Positions 8,672 to 16,289 of a stretch of 64,000 bases of DNA are shown here, piece by piece (position 1 is the first letter of the stretch; each line of letters opens with the position of its first letter). Below the pieces are notes generated by a model that made no database searches, was not told the origin of the DNA, and worked only from the letters and a program-made list of their open reading frames with translations. Made by a program: the position numbers and the translations under genes. The DNA lies in the NCBI RefSeq assembly GCF_900177415.1, contig NZ_FXAF01000002.1, forward strand, positions 744,001 through 808,000. Direction: 5' to 3'. The stretch comes from Xaviernesmea oryzae (GTDB lineage Bacteria; Pseudomonadota; Alphaproteobacteria; Rhizobiales; Rhizobiaceae).

Positions 8672-9730
8672 TCACGGCAGGTTTTCCCGGAAGATCACTT
8701 CGCTGCGCAGCGGCTCGACATCCTCGTCGGCCGGCAGGCCGTCGCGCAGGTTCTTGAACACCCGCGCGGCGCGGGCGATCGTGTCGTTGGGGTTCTGAGT
8801 GATGACCGCATCCATCGTGCCGTCGATCAGGAAGGCACGCGTATCGGGCGTCAGGCCATGGCCGACGAAGACCAGCGAATGCTCGCGTCTCGCATCCTTG
8901 ATCGCCTTGCCGACGCCGCTCGCGCCGCCGCCGATATTGTAGATGCCGGCGAGGTCCGGATGCTGGCTCAGGAGCATGCGCATCTGCCGGTAGTTCATGG
9001 TCTCGTCGTCATGGCCTTCGCGGATGCCGACGACCTCGATATGCGGATAGCTTTCCTTCAGGACGTGAAGAAAGCCCATCTCGCGTTCCTCATGGGCGCG
9101 ATAGCTGAGGCTGCCGGCGATCATCGCCACCTTGGCGGGCGCCTTGCCGACGAATCGGGCGATCAGATAACCGGCAAGCCGGCCGGTCGAACGGTTGTCG
9201 AGCCCGAGATAGGCGGAACGTTGCGCGTTGGCGATGTCGGAGATCAGCGTGACCGTCGGCACGCCTCTGGCGGCCAGCTTGTTCACCGCTTCCCGCACCG
9301 CCGGATGTTCCAGCGCCATGAAGGCGATACCCTCGGCCGAACGCCCATGCTTTTGAAGCGCCGTCGCGAGAGCTTCCGGGCTGAAGCTTTTGATGTATTC
9401 CACCGTCGGCTTGATGCCGTGCTTCTGGAAGAGCGACGTGTGTTCGATGATCGACCGGCCGAGATGTACGAGGTAGCGGTTGGTGCCGGCGGGCAGCAGG
9501 AAGGAAATGTTGGCAAGCGTCTGCGGCGTCGCGGCGCTCAGCGCACCCTCCTCGACATATCCCAGCTCGGCGGCGGATTTCATCACCCGCTGCACGGTCG
9601 GGGCGCGCACGCCTTGGCGGCCGTTCAGCACGCGATCGACCGTCGCGGTCGATACGCCGGCATGGCGCGCCACATCCACGATGGTCGGCCGGCGACCGGC
9701 TTCAGGGTGTTCGAGTGCTTCGTCCAACAT
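8672..9730 (-). CDS. LacI-family transcriptional regulator
   Basis: A 352-residue repressor-type regulator. The helix-turn-helix lies at the N-terminus (TIVDVARHAGVSTATVDRVL, with the hinge near residues 50-60), followed by a type-1 periplasmic-binding-like effector domain. It is encoded divergently from the TRAP binding protein and upstream of the TRAP permease, so it most likely controls both directions from the short region 9731-9832. The inducer is probably the imported sugar acid or an intermediate. The ribosome site is weak, and an internal start a few residues downstream cannot be excluded. Confidence 0.87.
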   Translation of the reverse strand: MLDEALEHPEAGRRPTIVDVARHAGVSTATVDRVLNGRQGVRAPTVQRVMKSAAELGYVEEGALSAATPQTLANISFLLPAGTNRYLVHLGRSIIEHTSLFQKHGIKPTVEYIKSFSPEALATALQKHGRSAEGIAFMALEHPAVREAVNKLAARGVPTVTLISDIANAQRSAYLGLDNRSTGRLAGYLIARFVGKAPAKVAMIAGSLSYRAHEEREMGFLHVLKESYPHIEVVGIREGHDDETMNYRQMRMLLSQHPDLAGIYNIGGGASGVGKAIKDARREHSLVFVGHGLTPDTRAFLIDGTMDAVITQNPNDTIARAARVFKNLRDGLPADEDVEPLRSEVIFRENLP

Positions 9731-9733
9731 CGG

Positions 9734-9784
9734 ATTACATCAAATTACATCAGATTTCATATTTGACTTCATCATTTATATGAT
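9734..9784. promoter_or_regulatory. Operator/promoter region of the TRAP locus
   Basis: Between the LacI-type gene and the TRAP binding protein gene lie attacatca at 9734-9742 and 9744-9752, a third partial copy (atttcat) at 9754-9760, and an inverted repeat atcat-ttat-atgat at 9771-9784. The 10-bp spacing places the repeats on one face of the helix. This is a plausible binding region for the LacI-type regulator. No biochemical identity can be given. Confidence 0.45.
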
Positions 9785-9832
9785 CGAATTTCCGGCTTGG
9801 GAAGTGACTTTTTTCATCGGGAGGGAACAAAG

Positions 9833-10855
9833 ATGACAATGACACTCAACCGCCGCACCCTGTTGAAGGGTCTGGCCGCAGCGCCGGCAGCCGGCGCCGT
9901 ATTTTCGATCCCACGCTTTGCCAATGCCGCCGAGATTCAGCTCCGTTACGGCAACAACCTGCCGCTCAGCCACCCGCTGAACATCCGCGCCAAGGAAGCG
10001 GCCGACCGCATCGCCAAGGAAACCGACGGCAAGGTGGAAATGCTGATCTTTCCGGCCAACCAGCTTGGCGGCGATACCGACATGCTGTCGCAGGTCCGCA
10101 GCGGCGCGCTCACTTTCTTCACGCCGTCCTCGCTGGTCATCGCAACCCTGGTTCCGACCGCGGCGCTGAACGCCGTCGGCTTCGCATTCAAGGATTACGA
10201 GCAGGTGTGGAAGGCGATGGACGGCCCGGTCGGCAAGATCGTGCGCGACAAGATTGCCGACGCCCGTCTCTATGCGATGGAGACCATGTGGGACAACGGC
10301 TTCCGCCAGACGACCACGAGCGGCGACCCGATCACCAATGCCGACGGCATGAACGGCCTGAAAATCCGCGTTCCGGTGAGCCCGCTCTCGATCGACATGT
10401 TCTCGGCGCTCGGCGCCTCGCCGACCAGCCTGCAGTTCAGCGAGGTCTATTCCGCCCTGCAGACCAAGGTCGTCGATGCCCAGGAAAACCCGCTGCCGAT
10501 CATCCAGGTCTCGAAGCTCTACGAAGTGCAGAAGAACTGCGCTCTGTCGAACCACATCTGGGACGGCTACTGGTTCATCGCCAACGGCCGCCAATGGTCC
10601 GGCCTCGCGGACGACGTCAAGACGGTCGTTTCCCGCGCCATCAACGAAGCGGGTCTCAAGCAGCGCGAGGACATCGCCGGCCTGAATTCCGGTGTCCAGG
10701 CCGATCTCGAAAAGGCCGGCCTCGCCTTCAACAAGGTCGAAACGGACAGCTTCCGCGCCAAGCTGAAGGAAAACGGCTTCTATTCGAAGTGGAGCAAGGA
10801 ATTCGGCGACGAGGCCTGGAGCGCGCTCGAAAGCGTCGTCGGCTCGCTCGCCTGA
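9833..10855 (+). CDS. TRAP transporter solute-binding protein (DctP family)
   Basis: A periplasmic binding protein of 340 residues. It begins with a Tat-type signal (NRRTLLKGLAAAPAAGAVFS, cleavage after ANA), followed by the DctP fold (LRYGNNLPLSHPLNIRAKE, then SEVYSALQTKVVDAQENPL, typical of the ligand Arg/Asn region). The ATG at 9833 follows a GGGAGG site. An upstream in-frame TTG at 9797 has none. It delivers substrate to the DctQM fusion. It is the first gene of a rightward operon continuing through the VOC, RuBisCO-like and kinase genes, which links the transported compound to those enzymes. Confidence 0.9.
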   Translation: MTMTLNRRTLLKGLAAAPAAGAVFSIPRFANAAEIQLRYGNNLPLSHPLNIRAKEAADRIAKETDGKVEMLIFPANQLGGDTDMLSQVRSGALTFFTPSSLVIATLVPTAALNAVGFAFKDYEQVWKAMDGPVGKIVRDKIADARLYAMETMWDNGFRQTTTSGDPITNADGMNGLKIRVPVSPLSIDMFSALGASPTSLQFSEVYSALQTKVVDAQENPLPIIQVSKLYEVQKNCALSNHIWDGYWFIANGRQWSGLADDVKTVVSRAINEAGLKQREDIAGLNSGVQADLEKAGLAFNKVETDSFRAKLKENGFYSKWSKEFGDEAWSALESVVGSLA

Positions 10856-10932
10856 TCTCGATCGAACAGGCGGCGGAATAGCTTCCGCCGCCTCCATCAA
10901 AATCCATCATAAAAATGAAGTAAAGACATCAC

Positions 10933-11472
10933 ATGAGCCGTTTTTTCGGGAAGGTCCGCCAGGCGGGATATGTCGTCGACGATATCGAAGCGGCGATGGA
11001 TTACTGGACGCGCGTGCTGGGCGTCGGCCCCTTCTTCTACAACGAGCGGGTTCCGATCGTGAATTACCGCTATCGCGGCGAAAGCTATCGGCCGCACAAT
11101 TCCGTGGCGCTTGCCAATTCCGGAGAATTGCAGATCGAGCTGATCCAGACCCGCAACGACGTGCCGTCCATGTACAAGGATTTTCGCGACGCGGGCCATC
11201 GCGGCCTGCAGCACGTCGCCTACTGGACCGACACGTTCGATGACGATCTCGACCGTCTGGCCAGGGAGGGTTTCGAGGTGGTTATGGCCGGCGAAGTCGG
11301 CGAGAACGGCCGCTTCGTCTATTTCGACACCCATTATCATCCGGGAACCGTGATCGAACTTTCGGAGGTGGCAGGCCCCAAGGGCCGCATGTTCGATGCG
11401 ATCCGCAAGGCTTCCGAAGACTGGGACGGCAAGGACCCCGTCCGCCCGTTCCCCGACCTTTCGAAGATCTGA
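10933..11472 (+). CDS. VOC-family (glyoxalase fold) enzyme of the RuBisCO-like locus
   Basis: A 179-residue vicinal-oxygen-chelate protein made of two beta-alpha-beta-beta-beta modules. Candidate metal ligands sit where the family places them: Q10 (VRQAGYVVDD), E69 (ELQIELIQ), H94 (GLQHVAYWTD) and E142 (GTVIELSEV). This resembles glyoxalase I and methylmalonyl-CoA epimerase. It lies between the TRAP binding protein and the RuBisCO-like protein and ends 8 bp before the latter, so it most likely acts in the same pathway, for example as an epimerase, isomerase or lyase on a sugar acid. The exact reaction is not known to me. Confidence 0.75.
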   Translation: MSRFFGKVRQAGYVVDDIEAAMDYWTRVLGVGPFFYNERVPIVNYRYRGESYRPHNSVALANSGELQIELIQTRNDVPSMYKDFRDAGHRGLQHVAYWTDTFDDDLDRLAREGFEVVMAGEVGENGRFVYFDTHYHPGTVIELSEVAGPKGRMFDAIRKASEDWDGKDPVRPFPDLSKI

Positions 11473-11480
11473 GGCGCCCG

Positions 11481-12752
11481 GTGACGGATACGCATTTCAC
11501 TGCCGACTACCTGATCGAAACGCCGCTGCCGCCGGCGAAGGTGGCCGAGATCATGGCGGGCGAACAGTCTTCGGGAACCTTCATCAGGGTGGAAGGCGAG
11601 ACGGACGACCTGCGCGCGCGGGCGCGCGCCGAGGTGATCGCTATCGAGGATCTCGGCGAGGTGGAAAACGCGACATTGCGGAGCGCCTGGCTGAACCGCC
11701 GCGGCATCACCGCCCGGCCGCACCGGGCGACGGTGAAAATCCGCTTTCCGATCGACAATATCGGCGTCAACCTCGCAGCGCTCGCCTCGACCGTCGCCGG
11801 CAATCTCTACGATCTCGGCGAGGTCACGGGGCTGAGGCTGGAGAACATCGCGCTGCCGCCAGCGTGGCGGCGGCAATATGCCATGCCGAAACAGGGCATC
11901 TCCGGCACCCGCAAGCTGACGGGCGTCGCGGAAGGGCCGATGATCGGCTCGATCATCAAGCCTAATGTCGGGCTGACGGCGGAAGACACCGGCAAACTGG
12001 TCGAGCGGCTCTGTGCCGCCGGCATCGACTTCGTCAAGGACGACGAGATTTCCGCCAATCCGGTGCATGCGCCGCTCGCCGAGCGCATCCCGGCCGTCAT
12101 GGCGGCGGTGAAGCGCGCCGAAGACCGGCTCGGCCGCCGGGTAATGATCGCCTTCAACATCACCGACGAGACCGACGCCATGCGCCGGCACGCGGACCTC
12201 GTCGCGGAAGAAGGCGGCACCTGCGTGATGGCCAACCTCAACTGGTGCGGCTTTTCCGCCGTCGAGACGCTCAGGCGCTCGACCGATCTGGCGCTCCACG
12301 GCCATCGCAACGGCTTCGGCGCCCTGTCGCGCTGCGACGTGCTCGGCATCGGTTTCCCGGCCTATCAGGTTCTCTGGCGGCTTGCGGGCGTCGATCACAT
12401 GCATGTGCATGGGCTCGACGGCAAGTTCGCGCAGGAGAACGGCGAAGTGATCGAAAGCACGGCGCTCTGCCTCACGCCGCTCGACGACAGGTCCGACGAC
12501 CGCGTCCTGCCGGCCTTCTCCTCCGGCCAGTGGGCGGGCACGGTCCCGGCCACCTGGAAGGCCGCGGGCGGCGACGATTTCCTGTTCATGGCGGGCGGCG
12601 GCATCATGGGCCACCCCGGCGGACCGGCAGCGGGGGTAGAAAGCATCCGCACGGCCTTCCGGGCGATGCGCGAAGGAAGGACGCTCGAAGAGGCGGCCCG
12701 GTCTTCGGAGGCGCTTCGCGAGGCGCTGGATTTCTTTGGGAAAGCCGGATGA
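11481..12752 (+). CDS. RuBisCO-like protein (form IV), probable 3-oxo-isoapionate-4-phosphate decarboxylase type
   Basis: A 423-residue RuBisCO-superfamily protein. It keeps the carbamylated-lysine motif (GIDFVKDDE; K186, D188, E189), the first active-site lysine K160 (IIKPN) and the loop-6 lysine K315 (HGLDGKF). The second lysine of the KPK motif is replaced by N162, so it is not a CO2-fixing RuBisCO. The GTG start has GAGG 6 bases upstream. It overlaps a DUF1537 kinase gene by 4 bp. That pairing is known from D-apiose catabolism, where OiaK phosphorylates 3-oxo-isoapionate and an RLP (OiaX or OiaT) removes the carboxyl group or hydrolyses the product. I infer that role. A different branched sugar acid is possible. 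Confidence 0.82.
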   Translation: MTDTHFTADYLIETPLPPAKVAEIMAGEQSSGTFIRVEGETDDLRARARAEVIAIEDLGEVENATLRSAWLNRRGITARPHRATVKIRFPIDNIGVNLAALASTVAGNLYDLGEVTGLRLENIALPPAWRRQYAMPKQGISGTRKLTGVAEGPMIGSIIKPNVGLTAEDTGKLVERLCAAGIDFVKDDEISANPVHAPLAERIPAVMAAVKRAEDRLGRRVMIAFNITDETDAMRRHADLVAEEGGTCVMANLNWCGFSAVETLRRSTDLALHGHRNGFGALSRCDVLGIGFPAYQVLWRLAGVDHMHVHGLDGKFAQENGEVIESTALCLTPLDDRSDDRVLPAFSSGQWAGTVPATWKAAGGDDFLFMAGGGIMGHPGGPAAGVESIRTAFRAMREGRTLEEAARSSEALREALDFFGKAG

Positions 12753-14011
12753 GCGACGGGACCAGGATGCCGTTCTACGGCTGGTACGGGGATGACTTCA
12801 CCGGCGCGACGGACACGCTTGCGACGCTCTCGATGCGCGAGGTCAGGTCTTTCCTGTTCCTGGCTCCCCCATCTGAGCGCCACCTTTCCGAGGCCGGCGA
12901 GCTCGACGCGATCGGCATCGCCGGCTCGGCCCGCGCCATGGCTCCCGCCGAGATGGAAAAGACGCTCGCGCCCGCCGGCCGTTTCTTCGAGAAATGCGGA
13001 GTGCGGGTTCTGCATTACAAGTGCTGCTCGACTTTCGACAGCGCCTTGAACATCGGCAATATCGCGATGGCGATGAAGGTCCTCCGCGGCTTCGTCAGGC
13101 AGAAACAAGCCTTGATCCTCGGCGGCCAGCCCTCGCTCGGGCGCTACTGCGCCTTCGGCAACCTCTTCGCCGCGGCGGGATCCGGCGGCACGGTCCATCG
13201 CCTCGACCGCCATCCGACCATGAGCCGGCATCCCTCGACGCCGATGACCGAGGCAGACCTGCGCAGGTATCTGCAGGCCCTGGGCGCGGGGGAAGTCGGC
13301 CTCGTTGCCTGGCCGATGCTCGATGGCGGCGGCATCCCGACCGCCTCGGAGCCGAACATCCTGTTCGACGCGCTGACCGAGGATCATATCGCAGCCATCG
13401 GCCGGGAACTGAACCGCCGCGCCCGCGAGGGCTCGTTTCTCGTGGTCGGCGCCAGCAGCGTCGCGGAGGCCGCCTTTCATGACCGTCCCATCGGGCCGGC
13501 GAGCTTTGCCGCGAGAAACCATGGACCGGTGCTAGCGGTCGCGGGTTCGCTCTCGCCCCTCACCCGCATGCAGGTCGAGGCCGCGACGTCCTTCATCCGC
13601 ATCCAGGCTGATGCAGCCCGGTTCGTCGGCGAAGACACCTACCGCGAAAAGCTGGCGACCAGGATTTGTCTCGCACTTCGCGAAGAACGCAACGTGCTGC
13701 TTTCGACCGCCCCGGACGATCCCGCTTCGATTTCCGGAGCGGATGTGCGGCTTGCGGAAACAACGGGCCGCTTCGTCGACCGTCTGCTCCGCGAAGTCCC
13801 GGCAAGGAGGCTGATCACCGCCGGCGGCGATACGTCCAGCCATCTCGTTCAGAATCTCGGGCTTTGGGGCCTCGCCTATGGCGGGCAGATTTCGCCCGGC
13901 GTGGCGATCTCGGCCGGCCGCAGCGACAATCCGGATCGCGACGGCATGACGCTGATGCTGAAGGGCGGCCAGATGGGCAGCGTCGATCTCTTCGATCGTT
14001 TCGCGGCCTAG
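12749..14011 (+). CDS. DUF1537 four-carbon acid sugar kinase-like protein (OiaK type)
   Basis: A 420-residue cytoplasmic kinase with the N-terminal sugar-binding domain signature YGDDFTGATDTLA and the C-terminal nucleotide-binding domain (ITAGGDTSSHLVQNLG, then LKGGQMGSVDLFDRF). The family phosphorylates four-carbon acids and related sugar acids. The ATG at 12749 overlaps the RuBisCO-like gene's stop (ATGA), indicating translational coupling. In known isoapionate pathways this kinase makes the phosphate ester that the RuBisCO-like protein then decarboxylates. The kinase stop codon is the first three bases of an intergenic mosaic repeat. Confidence 0.85.
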   Translation: MSDGTRMPFYGWYGDDFTGATDTLATLSMREVRSFLFLAPPSERHLSEAGELDAIGIAGSARAMAPAEMEKTLAPAGRFFEKCGVRVLHYKCCSTFDSALNIGNIAMAMKVLRGFVRQKQALILGGQPSLGRYCAFGNLFAAAGSGGTVHRLDRHPTMSRHPSTPMTEADLRRYLQALGAGEVGLVAWPMLDGGGIPTASEPNILFDALTEDHIAAIGRELNRRAREGSFLVVGASSVAEAAFHDRPIGPASFAARNHGPVLAVAGSLSPLTRMQVEAATSFIRIQADAARFVGEDTYREKLATRICLALREERNVLLSTAPDDPASISGADVRLAETTGRFVDRLLREVPARRLITAGGDTSSHLVQNLGLWGLAYGGQISPGVAISAGRSDNPDRDGMTLMLKGGQMGSVDLFDRFAA

Positions 14012-14114
14012 AGCGCCGTGCGTCCGAACGGACGCACAAAGGACGCTCTAACTTATTGAATCTACGCATCGTGCTTACCGAAAATCGATTCCGATTTTCG
14101 GGCCGATGCTGTAG
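14009..14114. repeat. RIME-like intergenic mosaic repeat with two hairpins
   Basis: This is a compact repeat with three nested palindromic parts: tagagcg (14009-14015) with cgctcta (14044-14050), gtgcgtccg (14018-14026) with cggacgcac (14029-14037), and ccgaaaatcg (14078-14087) with cgattttcgg (14092-14101). The order and sequence match what I remember of the Rhizobium-specific intergenic mosaic element. It abuts the kinase stop codon and lies between converging genes, where it may act as a bidirectional terminator. Confidence 0.7.
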
Positions 14115-14124
14115 CCTCCAGCGG

Positions 14125-14802
14125 CTACTTCTCGTTTGCCTTGGCAAAGACGGCGCTGGCGTCGCTGACGATTTCCACGTGGGAATATGCCGCTTGGCCT
14201 GCGGCCGCGCCATCCGCCCGCATGATCGCCGTGACGATCTGGCCGTGCTCCTCGTAGGATTTCGTCAGGCGCCCCGGCAAGCGGAACTGCGCCCGCCGGA
14301 ACGGAGCGAGCCGTGCACGCGTTTGCGTCACCATTTCGAGGATATGTTCGTTATGCGCCCCGCGATAAAGCCGTGTGTGGAATTCGGTATTGTAGGCCGA
14401 ATAATCCTCGTCCGCGCCCTGATGGACGAGCGCCATCGAGGCCCGGTGATCGAGCTCCAATGCGCGCCGCTCGTCGACGGTCATCCGCTCGGCCGCTAAC
14501 CGGGCGCAGATCGCCTCGAGCTCCGCCATCGCCTCGAACATCGAGTGCAGATAGGCCTCCGTCACATTGGTGACGACGGCGCTGCGGTTCGGCTCGCGCG
14601 CCACCAGTCCCATGGCCCCCAACTCCCGCAGGGCTTCGCGCACCGGCGTGCGCGATACGTCGAACCGAGCGGCCAGCGAACCCTCGTCCAGTTTTTCGCC
14701 CGGCAGGATCGCTCCGGTGACGATCATATCGGCGATGGCCCGCACCATCTGCTCGACGGTGGTTCCGGGACGGATGACTTCTCGGCGCCTGACCTGTTTC
14801 AC
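14125..14802 (-). CDS. GntR-family regulator (FCD subfamily)
   Basis: A 225-residue DNA-binding regulator. The winged helix is at residues 15-80 (GEKLDEGSLAARFDVSRTPV, REALRELGAMGLV). The FCD effector domain follows, with potential metal/ligand residues D/H in the helices (YNTEFHTRLYRGAHNEH). It is encoded divergently from the cyanuric acid/biuret operon, and an AT-rich 339-bp region separates the two, so it probably controls that operon. The effector could be a pathway intermediate. The adjacent sigma-54 promoter suggests general nitrogen control acts as well. Confidence 0.88.
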   Translation of the reverse strand: MKQVRRREVIRPGTTVEQMVRAIADMIVTGAILPGEKLDEGSLAARFDVSRTPVREALRELGAMGLVAREPNRSAVVTNVTEAYLHSMFEAMAELEAICARLAAERMTVDERRALELDHRASMALVHQGADEDYSAYNTEFHTRLYRGAHNEHILEMVTQTRARLAPFRRAQFRLPGRLTKSYEEHGQIVTAIMRADGAAAGQAAYSHVEIVSDASAVFAKANEK

Positions 14803-15141
14803 GGGTGATTCTACTCAATTAAGCACTTTGCATACAGATGACCCCACACTGCCGATAAGTCAAACCTTACGGCTAATAGCCTGATATAATTCCATATTTT
14901 TACCATTTGAAGGAAGGTTTGCGTTCATCTCGCGCTCAGCCTGCCTTTTATTTTTATGCAGGTATCAGTAGTGTCTATTTCTTAGTCAAAGCGCCGATCA
15001 ATCTGCATGCACTTTTCCAAATGCGGTTGAAGACTCCAGATAAAATTCAATTATTTCAACATTTTATATTTTGGCACGCGCATTGCATGCACTTTCATGT
15101 ATTCGCCCGAAACTGGCCTAAGCGCCGCAAGGAGCATCCCG
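14803..15141. promoter_or_regulatory. Divergent control region of the cyanuric acid/biuret operon
   Basis: A 339-bp AT-rich stretch with no convincing gene. It holds a 12-bp direct repeat, tgcatgcacttt, at 15004-15015 and 15084-15095, spaced 80 bp apart. A related ttgcatac lies near 14830. The repeats contain the palindrome TGCATGCA and could be GntR operators. The second copy overlaps the -12 element of the sigma-54 promoter, a position where binding would block polymerase. Confidence 0.5.
15072..15087 (+). promoter_or_regulatory. Sigma-54 (-24/-12) promoter
   Basis: TGGCACG (15072-15078), four bases, then TTGCA (15083-15087). This is a full match to the RpoN consensus TGGCAC-N5-TTGCA. Transcription would start near 15098, leaving a leader of about 44 bases before the first gene of the operon at 15142. 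RpoN control with an NtrC-type activator fits an operon that releases ammonia from nitrogen-rich compounds. A clear paired NtrC site was not found by eye. Confidence 0.7.
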
Positions 15142-16269
15142 ATGACCAAACTCCTTTCCATGAATCGCCGCCACTTCCTGCAGGCTTCCGCCGCCGGCGC
15201 CCTGACCGGTCTCGCACCGGGCCTGATCGGCTCGAAAGCCACCGCCCAGACGGCACTGACCGTCGGGTTCATCTATGTCGGCCCGAAGGACGATTACGGC
15301 TACAACCAGGCCCATGCGGAAGGCGCCGCCGTCATCAAGGGCATGCCAGGCGTGACACTCGTCGAGGAGGAAAACGTCCCCGAAACCGTGGATGTCCAGA
15401 AAACCATGGAATCCATGATCAATCTCGATGGCGCGACCCTGCTCTTCCCGACGTCTTTCGGTTATTTCGATCCGCACATGCTGGCCATGGCCGCGAAATA
15501 TCCGGATGTGCAGTTCCGCCACTGCGGCGGGCTTTGGCAGGAAGGCAAGCACCCGGCCAATACCGGTTCCTATTTCGGCTATATCTTCCAGGGCCAGTAT
15601 CTGAACGGCATCGCAGCCGGCTATGCCACCAAAAGCAAGAAGATCGGCTTCGTCGCCGCAAAACCCATTCCGCAGGTTCTGCAGAACATCAACGCCTTCC
15701 TGCTCGGCGCCCGCTCGGTCGATCCGGCCATCACCTGCCAGGTGATCTTCACCGGCGAATGGTCGCTCGCCGTCAAGGAGGCCGAAGCCACCAACGCGCT
15801 GATCGACCAGGGCGCCGACGTGATCACCTGCCATGTGGACAGCCCTAAGGTGGTCGTCGAGACGGCGGCCGGCCGCGGCGCCTTCGTCTGCGGCTACCAT
15901 GCCGACCAGAGCGCTCTCGCCAAGGACAAGTATCTCACCGGCGCCGAATGGGCCTGGGGCAATGTCTACACGAACTTCATCAAGGCGGCCCAAAGTGGCG
16001 GCAAGCTCGGCAATTTCGTCCGCGGCGGCCTGAAGGACGGCTTCGTCAAGATGAGCCCGCTCGGGCCGGCCGTTTCCGACGAAGCCCGCAAGAAGTTCGA
16101 GGCGACGCTGGCCGAGGTCATGGCCGGCAAGTTCTCGGTCTTCAAGGGGCCGCTGAAGGATAACAGGGGCAATGTCGTGATCGCCGCCGACAAGGCCTAT
16201 GCGGAGGATGCGATCGATCTCGAAAGCATGGCTTACCTGGTCGAAGGTGTCGTGGGGTCGACCTCCTGA
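15142..16269 (+). CDS. BMP-family (Med/PnrA-like) ABC transporter substrate-binding protein
   Basis: A periplasmic binding protein of 375 residues. It has a Tat-like signal (NRRHFLQASAAGALTG, cleavage after ATA) followed by the basic-membrane-protein fold (VGFIYVGPKDDYGYNQAH, FGYIFQGQYLNGIAAGYAT, GADVITCHVDSP). Proteins of this family bind nucleosides and other heterocycles. The ATG at 15142 has AAGGAG 8 bases upstream. It is the first gene of a tightly packed operon with two permeases, an ATPase and hydrolases for cyanuric acid and biuret, so the ligand is probably cyanuric acid, biuret or a related urea compound. Confidence 0.88.
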   Translation: MTKLLSMNRRHFLQASAAGALTGLAPGLIGSKATAQTALTVGFIYVGPKDDYGYNQAHAEGAAVIKGMPGVTLVEEENVPETVDVQKTMESMINLDGATLLFPTSFGYFDPHMLAMAAKYPDVQFRHCGGLWQEGKHPANTGSYFGYIFQGQYLNGIAAGYATKSKKIGFVAAKPIPQVLQNINAFLLGARSVDPAITCQVIFTGEWSLAVKEAEATNALIDQGADVITCHVDSPKVVVETAAGRGAFVCGYHADQSALAKDKYLTGAEWAWGNVYTNFIKAAQSGGKLGNFVRGGLKDGFVKMSPLGPAVSDEARKKFEATLAEVMAGKFSVFKGPLKDNRGNVVIAADKAYAEDAIDLESMAYLVEGVVGSTS

Positions 16270-16289
16270 CCGGGAGAGGGAGAAGCGCC

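Noticed and set aside
6930..8798. 622-codon open frame on the plus strand across the TRAP permease gene
   Set aside because: It is antisense to a clear membrane-protein gene. Its translation is a run of Asp, Arg, His and Gln with no fold, typical of a GC-rich shadow frame.
11481..12752. Calling this gene a CO2-fixing RuBisCO
   Set aside because: The second KPK lysine is Asn and the gene is coupled to a sugar-acid kinase with no small subunit, so it is treated as form IV.
15097..15141. Upstream in-frame ATG for the BMP-type binding protein
   Set aside because: It would lie at the predicted transcript start of the sigma-54 promoter and has no ribosome site. The ATG at 15142 has AAGGAG and a proper Tat-like signal.
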